Shown here piece after piece: positions 1-3,734 of a stretch of DNA of 5,826 nucleotides. Position numbers and translations under genes: made by a program. Within the stretch, counting starts at the first letter, position 1. The number at the start of each line of letters is the position of its first letter. The stretch comes from Nitrospirota bacterium (GTDB taxonomy: Bacteria > Nitrospirota > Nitrospiria > Nitrospirales > Nitrospiraceae). The notes under the pieces were generated by a model that made no database searches, was not told the DNA's origin, and saw only the letters and a program-made list of their open reading frames with translations. The stretch lies in NCBI GenBank assembly GCA_016195505.1, contig JACPZN010000001.1, forward strand, positions 1 through 5,826, given 5' to 3'.

Positions 1-1
1 C

Positions 2-190
2 GACAAAGTCACCTCGGTACTCCTGCAGCATGGCGAGTGGTTTGAGGTCGATCCCGGGACGCTGTCGTCGATTCCCGCGGCGAACTTTTTGTCCGGTCAC
101 TCCGGAAGCAATGCCTTTGCCTTGAAACGTCATGGGGCCTGTCTCGCATGCCCACGCAGTGCGCTCGTGCTCGTCCGATATTCGACGTGA
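2..190 (+). CDS. C-terminal part of a small unrecognised protein (5' end outside window)
   Basis: The frame is open from base 2 to a TGA at 188-190, giving 62 residues of a protein that began upstream. The first residues read DKVTSVLLQHGEWFEVDPG, resembling the start of small hypothetical proteins that open with K-V-T-S-(I/V)-L-L, so perhaps only a few residues are missing. The tail is hydrophobic (SALVLVRYST) and contains two cysteines in a C-L-A-C arrangement. No domain could be named. It converges on the P-II-like gene, whose stop lies about 105 bases further on, with no strong terminator between them. The reading rests on amino-acid plausibility alone; the opposite strand is also open here but looks like a shadow. 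Confidence 0.5.
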   Translation, partial: DKVTSVLLQHGEWFEVDPGTLSSIPAANFLSGHSGSNAFALKRHGACLACPRSALVLVRYST

Positions 191-295
191 ACGAGAACAC
201 AGCAGGGTCCTTCTCCATTCCTGGAGCCGTCTGCCGGCGTCGTTCCAATCCTCTTCGCCATTCCCACGTCGGCCGAGGATTCTGGCAGCCGATCG

Positions 296-607
296 TTATA
301 GGATGACTTCGCAGGGTTGAAGGAATACTTTGAGCGGAATCTCAAGGCCATGATAGCCGTGAACATGCCTGGTATGGATCTCTCTCACGGCTTTCAGCAC
401 CTGTGTCATGTGAATGTGATCGTCTTCGAGCGCGACCATGAACATCGTATTGCGATTGGTCGAGCCGCCGGTCCCGGACACTGTCCCGGTCTGGCCCCGG
501 CCTCCCACGCCAGAAATTACCGTGTAGCCTTTGATCCCCAGGTCCTTAAACAGTGTGAGGATTTCATCTTCAAGCTTCTCCCCGCAGACAATGTTCAGCA
601 TCTTCAT
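296..607 (-). CDS. P-II-like nitrogen-regulatory family protein
   Basis: A 103-residue protein with the P-II/GlnB-like ferredoxin fold pattern: MKMLNIVCGEKLEDEILTLF (strand then helix), GIKGYTVISGVGG (second strand running into the T-loop region), a Gly/Ser/Thr-rich loop at about residues 33-52, a strand MFMVAL at 55-60, a helix at about 68-79, and a final strand ending LQPCEVIL. Classical GlnB/GlnK has about 112 residues and a longer T-loop with the uridylylated tyrosine; that tyrosine and the canonical B-loop are not seen. This is therefore a divergent P-II-like sensor rather than GlnB. Such proteins are soluble trimers that bind small effectors and control a partner; neither effector nor partner can be read here. 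The start is fixed by a strong AGGAGG (CCTCCT at 614-619 on the plus strand), six bases before ATG. GYD lies upstream on the same strand, 208 bp away across a structured element, so co-transcription is uncertain. Confidence 0.9.
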   Translation of the reverse strand: MKMLNIVCGEKLEDEILTLFKDLGIKGYTVISGVGGRGQTGTVSGTGGSTNRNTMFMVALEDDHIHMTQVLKAVREIHTRHVHGYHGLEIPLKVFLQPCEVIL

Positions 608-694
608 GATGGTCCTCCTGGACCGTTGTGCCGTTGGTCTGTCGGCCGGTCCTTGATAGGTTGCAGTCGGAAAATGTCGTCAGGAACCGTTTCT

Positions 695-790
695 GACCCG
701 CTCGCGCCGCTTTCCAAGCGAGGAGTCGGCTCGCGTGACGTGCTGCTCCCCCTTCGAAGGCTCGCCCGCCGGCGCTCCCGCGAGCGGGTC
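695..790. repeat. Structured element bounded by a 12-bp perfect inverted repeat
   Basis: GACCCGCTCGCG at 695-706 is exactly complementary to CGCGAGCGGGTC at 779-790, enclosing 72 bases. Inside are further self-complementary pieces: CGCTT-TCC-AAGCG (708-720), CCTTCGAAGG (751-760) and CGCCGGCG (767-774), so the segment could fold as a multi-branched stem. It sits in the gap between the GYD stop and the P-II start, about 25 bases downstream of GYD. It could be a 3' stabiliser or terminator for GYD, a small repetitive palindromic element, or a leader upstream of P-II. No T-run follows either arm, so a classical intrinsic terminator is not supported. Confidence 0.6.
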
Positions 791-815
791 GCTACATCCG
801 CCAAGTCCTGTCTGA

Positions 816-1124
816 TTACCGCCGCTTTCCTATCGTCTCTCCTAAGAGTGCTTTCCACTCGTCCCGGCCGATGGCGGGCATGGTCGTGATCTCGATGTGC
901 CCCATCGATGCGTTCATGACCGCGGCCTTCATGGCCGTCTTGTTGTCCGGAAATTCCCAGACCGCGACGACGTCATACTCGCCGAGGCAGTAGTAGGCCT
1001 GGACGAGTTTCCCGCCAAGGGCCTTGGCGTTCTGTTTCACCATTTCGGCCCGCTCGATGCCTTTCTCTTTCATGGTTTGCAGTCCATGCTGCGTGAATTT
1101 CACGAGGCTGATGTAGGTTTGCAT
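816..1124 (-). CDS. GYD-domain protein
   Basis: A 102-residue protein starting MQTYISLVKFTQHGLQTMKE. It matches the GYD family (small alpha-beta proteins of about 100 residues): an N-terminal strand YISLVKFT, a helix to about residue 36, the strand KLVQAYYCLGEYDVVAVWEFPD with the family's G-(x)-Y-D signature at about 48-51, a helix NKTAMKAAVMNASMG, and a strand HIEITTMPAIG with a short C-terminal tail. No biochemical role is established for the family, and no catalytic residues are evident. The frame stays open upstream to base 1511, but that extension runs through tandem repeats and antisense to PilZ. The start at 1124 is supported by AGGAGG (1130-1135 on the plus strand) five bases from ATG. 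A promoter candidate lies at 1172-1201. The protein is probably cytoplasmic, as there is no signal peptide. Confidence 0.9.
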   Translation of the reverse strand: MQTYISLVKFTQHGLQTMKEKGIERAEMVKQNAKALGGKLVQAYYCLGEYDVVAVWEFPDNKTAMKAAVMNASMGHIEITTMPAIGRDEWKALLGETIGKRR

Positions 1125-1171
1125 TGCGACCTCCTGGGTGGGGGTGGAGAAGTGAGGACGGTTGTGGGCAA

Positions 1172-1201
1172 ATTCTAGACCTGTTGGATCGTTCGTCACA
1201 A
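1172..1201 (-). promoter_or_regulatory. Candidate sigma70-type promoter for the GYD gene
   Basis: On the minus strand TTGTGA (1196-1201) and TAGAAT (1172-1177) are separated by 18 bases. The -10 differs from TATAAT by one base and the -35 matches TTGACA at four of six positions. The predicted start point would be about 40 bases upstream of the GYD ATG. The first two bases of the -35 come from the last unit of the adjoining 8-bp tandem array. Predicted from sequence only. Confidence 0.4.
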
Positions 1202-1255
1202 GAGGGCAAGAGGGCAAGAGGGCAAGAGGGCAAGAGGGCAAGAGGGCAAGAGGGA
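1200..1255. repeat. Tandem array, 7 copies of an 8-bp unit (AAGAGGGC)
   Basis: Six exact copies of AAGAGGGC run from 1200 to 1247, followed by a seventh with a final C-to-A change (1248-1255). The array lies in the divergent GYD/PilZ intergenic region, 76 bases from the GYD start and 106 from the PilZ start. One strand is purine-rich (AAGAGGG) and the other pyrimidine-rich. The unit length is not a multiple of three, so the open frames through it are artefacts. Arrays like this can change copy number by slipped-strand replication. Confidence 0.97.
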
Positions 1256-1361
1256 AGGACTTGTCCGTCACGGATCTGGCCAACTTGCGCTGTGCTTCGG
1301 GAGAGGAGTAGGCTGGGCTCCGCTGGTTGTCCTGCTCGCAACGCTCCTGTGAGATTGTTGC

Positions 1362-1670
1362 ATGGACCTCCGACGGCATCAGCGCTTTCCCGCGCACATT
1401 CAGAGCGTACTCTCCGGCCCCCATCGTGGTGAATGGGTTGGTACGATCGTGAATCTGTCGAAGGGCGGCTGCCTCGTCGAGACCGACGGTCAGGTCTATT
1501 CGGGTATGCACGTGTCGTTGCGCCTGGATGTGCCCGGTGAGGCGTCACCGATTCTTATTGCGCGGGCGGCGGTGCGTTGGAATCGGAAACGCGAGATTGG
1601 CGTGGGTTTCATCTCTGTGGATCCGTCCCACCAGGAACGATTGGACCAGATCCTCGAACGATTGAAATAA
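1362..1670 (+). CDS. PilZ-domain protein (putative c-di-GMP receptor)
   Basis: A 102-residue single-domain PilZ protein. The c-di-GMP binding signature is present: the arginine motif R4-x3-R8 in LRRHQRF near the N terminus, and N31-x-S33-K-G-G36 (the D/NxSxxG motif) on the following strand. The barrel strands SVLSG, WVGTIVNLS, GCLVETD, HVSLRLDV, ILIARAAVRW and EIGVGFISV follow in order, with a C-terminal helix at about 89-101. PilZ proteins of this size bind cyclic di-GMP in the cytoplasm and change conformation to control a partner such as a motility, polysaccharide or secretion component; the partner is not identifiable. The ATG at 1362 is the only start, because an in-frame TGA lies at 1350-1352. 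No strong Shine-Dalgarno sequence is visible. It is divergent from GYD and followed by a long gene-free gap, so it is probably monocistronic. Confidence 0.92.
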   Translation: MDLRRHQRFPAHIQSVLSGPHRGEWVGTIVNLSKGGCLVETDGQVYSGMHVSLRLDVPGEASPILIARAAVRWNRKREIGVGFISVDPSHQERLDQILERLK

Positions 1671-2006
1671 AATCTCCAACGTTGAGGATAGATCGCGAGG
1701 AGAAGGTAGGGCTCAACGTCTACCGAAAAAAGTAAGTACGCGATTCTCTTTCGTCACGACTTCTTGCCAGGCGAGAAACGCCGCTCTAGGCCTGTTAATT
1801 GAGCCATTCTCCCCAGAAAACCCTTAGGGCTGTGGATATCCATACGAGTCTTCGCTTCGACAGGCGCGTCAGCAGCGGCGATTTGACGATGTCAAGCCGG
1901 GTTTCCTAGGAATGCGTGAAAAACTCAGGAAGATCCGCTTAGGCCACTATATATGGGGGAGCCCTTGTCAGACGGCAGATGCCTAAAAAATGGGCATTTT
2001 GCAGGG

Positions 2007-2036
2007 TTGACTGTTTAATCCACGCGATCCTATAGT
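2007..2036 (+). promoter_or_regulatory. Sigma70-like promoter in the gene-free gap
   Basis: TTGACT (2007-2012) matches the -35 consensus at five of six positions, and TATAGT (2031-2036) matches the -10 at five of six, with an 18-base spacer. Transcription would begin near 2042-2044 and run rightward into DNA with no recognisable gene, toward the 3' end of the minus-strand cupredoxin gene. The product would be a small RNA, a very short peptide mRNA, or a cupredoxin antisense transcript. Confidence 0.5.
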
Positions 2037-2039
2037 AGC

Positions 2040-2055
2040 CGTGAACTTGTTCACA
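2040..2055. promoter_or_regulatory. Crp/Fnr-family-like palindromic operator
   Basis: The sequence CGTGA-N6-TCACA matches the Crp consensus TGTGA-N6-TCACA at nine of ten defined bases. The inner GTGAAC-TT-GTTCAC (2041-2054) is a perfect palindrome. It starts four bases after the predicted -10, so it covers the transcription start, a position expected for repression. Which regulator binds is unknown; the Crp/Fnr assignment rests only on consensus similarity. Confidence 0.4.
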
Positions 2056-2058
2056 GGG

Positions 2059-2067
2059 TTATCCACA
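2059..2067 (+). promoter_or_regulatory. Perfect DnaA-box consensus 9-mer
   Basis: TTATCCACA is the strict DnaA-box consensus. A one-mismatch copy, TTGTTCACA, lies 12 bases earlier (2047-2055) in the same orientation and overlaps the palindromic operator. Another near-copy (TGTGGATAT, reverse orientation) lies at 1831-1839. Whether DnaA binds here is not known. No dnaA, dnaN or other origin-linked gene is in the window. Confidence 0.4.
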
Positions 2068-2173
2068 GAACGTGGGGACTGAGATTTTTTATGCCAGGAT
2101 TGGCTCTGGATTATTCTTCCTCGGTAAATCTTGATGAAACATCGTTCGGATCTTTTCTTGTTCGTGATGCCCG

Positions 2174-2218
2174 CTATTCTGAATAGGGAAGTTTTTTGAT
2201 TTCGGACTACTTCCCTAT
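2174..2218. repeat. Overlapping inverted repeats (alternative hairpins)
   Basis: CTATTC-T-GAATAG (2174-2186) overlaps a second inverted repeat, ATAGGGAAGT (2183-2192) with ACTTCCCTAT (2209-2218), a perfect 10-bp stem around a 16-base loop. The shared ATAG makes the two foldings mutually exclusive. On the plus strand the first repeat is followed by six T residues (2192-2197), so it could end a transcript from the promoter at 2007-2036. On the minus strand the large hairpin lies about 45 bases past the cupredoxin stop and could protect or end that mRNA, although no T-run follows it on that strand. Confidence 0.55.
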
Positions 2219-2263
2219 CACTGCTCTCTCGCTCGCAGCTCGTTCAACATCCATCTTCAACAC

Positions 2264-2626
2264 CTACTCAACAATCAACGTACTTGTCATATTCGCGTGG
2301 CCCTTGCGTCGACAAATGTAGAGATATGTTCCGGGTGGAGGTGCCATGGCAAGCTGGATGGATTTCCCTGGCTCGAGCACGAGGCCTGGACCGGTCGGTT
2401 TCGTGACCCCGCCTGAGGACGGAGTCTTGGCAGCGTATATTATAAGGATGGGGCTGTCGAACTCATGCACTTCCCTGCCGGCATTGTAGATAGTAAGGAT
2501 GAGTGGAGATGTCGAGCTGATCTGTACGAGCTCGGGCGTAAAACGGAAGTCTTCGGCAGTGAGGGAGACGGTTTGCATCGGTCCATCGCAAGCCGCAACG
2601 CTCATCAGGCAGAGGAACAACGGCAT
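2264..2626 (-). CDS. Cupredoxin-domain lipoprotein (blue copper protein), 5' end altered
   Basis: From the ATG at 2626 this is 120 residues. A hydrophobic start MPLFLCLMSVAAC ends in a lipobox (V-A-A-C, Cys13), suggesting an exported lipoprotein facing the periplasm. The rest is a cupredoxin beta-sandwich with strands TVSLTAEDFRFTPE and SPLILTIYNAG, ending with YLYICRRKGHANM. The type-1 copper ligands are His54 (EVHEF), Cys105, His110 and Met113 (C-x4-H-x2-M), so it should bind copper and transfer electrons or carry copper. The start is doubtful: no Shine-Dalgarno precedes it, and the signal peptide lacks the usual positively charged n-region. The 126-bp repeat ends only 8 bp upstream. A TTG at 2647 inside the repeat would add seven residues without supplying a charge. 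The native start was probably lost to the repeat. It lies downstream of the thioredoxin-like gene on the same strand. Confidence 0.8.
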   Translation of the reverse strand: MPLFLCLMSVAACDGPMQTVSLTAEDFRFTPELVQISSTSPLILTIYNAGREVHEFDSPILIIYAAKTPSSGGVTKPTGPGLVLEPGKSIQLAMAPPPGTYLYICRRKGHANMTSTLIVE

Positions 2627-2634
2627 AATCGGAA

Positions 2635-2760
2635 ACAGGCTGTTCAAAAAGGCCGTGCAGCAAGGCCGCAGCGGGCGAGGTGCTGAGGCGTACCCTCCGG
2701 GGTACGTTGAAGCTCCGAGTGATGCGAGAACGTTGCTGGCGGGCTTTTTCAACAACCTGT
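2635..2760. mobile_element. 126-bp MITE-like repeat with terminal inverted repeats
   Basis: The left end (2635-2654, ACAGGCTGTTCAAAAAGGCC) and the reverse complement of the right end (2741-2760, ACAGGTTGTTGAAAAAGCCC) agree at 17 of 20 positions. The centre holds a perfect hairpin CGTACCC-TCCG-GGGTACG (2689-2706). There is no transposase frame, so if mobile it would need a helper enzyme. I associate translated shadows such as PASNVLASLGASTY with intergenic repeats of Nitrospira genomes; that is recollection, not a search. It lies precisely between the thioredoxin stop and the cupredoxin start, with its right end forming the first base of the stop triplet on the plus strand. No clear target duplication is seen. 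Confidence 0.7.
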
Positions 2761-3335
2761 CATGCGTAGGAGGGGGCGTTGCCATGCTTCCACTTGATAC
2801 TGCAGCCGATGCTGGCCTGTTGATCGCTACCGATCGGTTTGCCGGTAAGTACGGCCTCGATTGCGGCACGTAGATCGCGGCCGGTCACTGGCTTGCTATT
2901 GCCTGGTCGACTATCGTCGAGTTGCCCGCGATAGACCAGTTTCCGGTCCCGATCAAAGAGATAAAAGTCCGGCGTGCAGGCCGCTCGATAGGCTTTCGCG
3001 ACGTCCTGTGTCTCGTCATAGCAGAATGGAAAGGTGAAACCGAGGCGCAGGGCCATCTCTTTGAGTCTTGGCGGCGCGTCATCGGGGTACTCCGCCGGAT
3101 CGTTGCTGCTGATTGCTACGATGCCCAGGGCTCTGTCGCGGTAGTCGCGCCCGATCTTGGCGAGCTCCTGCTCGACATGCACGACATAGGGACAATGGCG
3201 GCAAATGAACATCACCAGCAACGCCGTCTTGCCGATGAACGAATCGAGCGAGCAGATTTGACCGCTCACGACGTCGCGGAGCGCGAAGGCTGGAGCTGCG
3301 GTGCCGAGCGGGAGCATGACGGATGCCATACTCAT
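2760..3335 (-). CDS. Thioredoxin-family (AhpC/TSA-like) redox protein
   Basis: A 191-residue thioredoxin-fold protein of the peroxiredoxin-like group. The N terminus MLPLGTAAPAFALRDVVSG is typical of the family. The strand TALLVMFI leads into C45-R-H-C48, an unusual CxxC active site in place of CGPC or CPYC. Then come GIVAISSNDP, the conserved block YPDDAPPRLKEMALRLGFTFPFCYDETQDVAKAYRAACTPDFYLF split around Phe100, with the cis-proline at Pro122 (ACTPD), and the tail SIGCSIKWK. It probably performs thiol-disulfide exchange or peroxide reduction; the substrate is unknown. The ATG at 3335 is preferred because GGAGG lies eight bases upstream; the ATG at 3350 has its GAGG directly abutting. There is no clear cleavable signal peptide, so it is probably cytoplasmic. 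The stop touches the 126-bp repeat, and the cupredoxin gene follows. Confidence 0.88.
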   Translation of the reverse strand: MSMASVMLPLGTAAPAFALRDVVSGQICSLDSFIGKTALLVMFICRHCPYVVHVEQELAKIGRDYRDRALGIVAISSNDPAEYPDDAPPRLKEMALRLGFTFPFCYDETQDVAKAYRAACTPDFYLFDRDRKLVYRGQLDDSRPGNSKPVTGRDLRAAIEAVLTGKPIGSDQQASIGCSIKWKHGNAPSYA

Positions 3336-3357
3336 CAGGAGTGCCTCCATCCTCGCG

Positions 3358-3402
3358 GCATGTTGAAAAGCGCCACGGCTGTCAGCGGACCTGTCAACAT
3401 GC
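3358..3402. repeat. 9-bp inverted repeat and CTGTCA repeats in a divergent promoter region
   Basis: GCATGTTGA (3358-3366) is perfectly complementary to TCAACATGC (3394-3402) around 27 bases. CTGTCA occurs at 3379-3384, 3391-3396 and, just outside, 3410-3415. The region separates the divergent thioredoxin-like gene and the 49-residue frame, so it should hold both promoters. A perfect TTGACA lies on the minus strand (3392-3397), but no good -10 follows it. The pattern could be a regulator site or a shortened relative of the neighbouring 126-bp repeat, since TGTTGAAAAGCGCC resembles that repeat's end. Confidence 0.5.
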
Positions 3403-3444
3403 TAGGCTCCTGTCAGTTGGATCACTGGAGAGGGAGGCGCAACC

Positions 3445-3594
3445 ATGAAACCAGGCTATCGGTTAATCATTGTCGATACAGCCGGCGTCTTGGTGCCAGA
3501 GTTCCAGCTGACGGAAAACGCTCTGGCTCAACCGGATCAATTTGTCGCCGCCATCAAGCAATCCATAGAACAGGTCGAAGAGGAGGAGCCGTGA
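3445..3594 (+). CDS. Small hypothetical protein, 49 residues
   Basis: This short frame starts at an ATG seven bases after GGGAGG, one of the best ribosome binding sites in the window. The protein begins MKPGYRLIIVDTAGVLVPEF, continues through a polar segment LTENALAQPDQF, then an amphipathic helix VAAIKQSIEQVEEEE with a strongly acidic C terminus. There is no signal peptide or membrane segment. I do not recognise the family. The composition and strong start argue that it is translated. It is divergent from the thioredoxin-like gene, and its TGA overlaps a GTG that could start another short frame. Confidence 0.7.
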   Translation: MKPGYRLIIVDTAGVLVPEFQLTENALAQPDQFVAAIKQSIEQVEEEEP

Positions 3595-3734
3595 GACTGC
3601 TGGAAGCGTATCCGGCGATTCTACAGGCTGCGTGTGAGAGAACGCCCGGTCTACTCCGTCTGTTGTGTCCCGCCTTCCCAGAGCTTGATGGTGCGATCCC
3701 AGGAGGCGCTGGCGAGACGGCGGCCGTCAGGTGA
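3591..3734 (+). CDS. Doubtful 47-residue frame coupled to the preceding small gene
   Basis: A GTG at 3591 overlaps the previous stop (GTGA) and follows a GAGGAGGAG tract, the classical arrangement for translational coupling. The product would begin MRLLEAYPAILQAACERTPG and end ETAAVR. The first 20 residues occupy otherwise unassigned DNA, but the remaining 84 bases run antisense through the C-terminal end of the WD40 gene, where codon content is dictated by the other strand. It may be a truncated remnant or an accident. No family is recognised. Confidence 0.25.
   Translation: MRLLEAYPAILQAACERTPGLLRLLCPAFPELDGAIPGGAGETAAVR

Larger units (their letters stand above)
1671..2263. other. 593-bp intergenic region without a convincing gene
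   Basis: No frame of useful length with a ribosome binding site and protein-like composition is present. The region holds a weak 8-bp inverted repeat (ACGTTGAG 1679-1686 with CTCAACGT 1712-1719), TGGATATCCA (1833-1842), a hairpin with T-run (1979-2000), and the promoter, operator-like, DnaA-box and hairpin features listed separately. A 31-codon frame (2091-2186) lies downstream of the promoter but has no well-placed Shine-Dalgarno sequence. The composition is noticeably more A+T-rich than the neighbouring genes, especially from about 1900. Confidence 0.7.

Noticed and set aside
317..889. 190-codon plus-strand frame
   Set aside because: It is antisense to the P-II-like gene, runs through the palindromic element, and is Arg/Ser/Leu-rich, typical of a shadow frame.
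1125..1511. N-terminal extension of the GYD frame, giving a 231-residue product
   Set aside because: The extension runs through the 8-bp tandem array and antisense to PilZ, contains repeat-derived peptide, and the internal ATG at 1124 has a strong ribosome binding site.
1979..2000. Intrinsic terminator ATGCC...GGCAT followed by TTTT
   Set aside because: The stem is only five to six pairs, the loop is A-rich, and it lies about 310 bases past the PilZ stop. Too weak to annotate.
2041..2054. LexA (SOS) box
   Set aside because: GAAC-TT-GTTC has a two-base spacer, while the Gram-positive-type LexA box needs GAAC-N4-GTTC. The Crp-like reading fits better.
1671..2263. Chromosomal replication origin
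   Set aside because: One perfect and two imperfect DnaA boxes without a dense cluster, a clear A+T-rich unwinding region or dnaA/dnaN neighbours do not support an origin call.
2627..2869. N-terminal extension of the cupredoxin frame to an ATG at 2869
   Set aside because: It overlaps the thioredoxin-like gene in another frame and then translates the whole 126-bp repeat, so it is not a plausible protein N terminus.
2922..3734. Long plus-strand frame of 270 codons
   Set aside because: It is antisense to the thioredoxin-like gene, crosses the divergent promoter region and overlaps the WD40 end. Its composition is that of a shadow frame; only the tail from 3591 has a start signal of its own.
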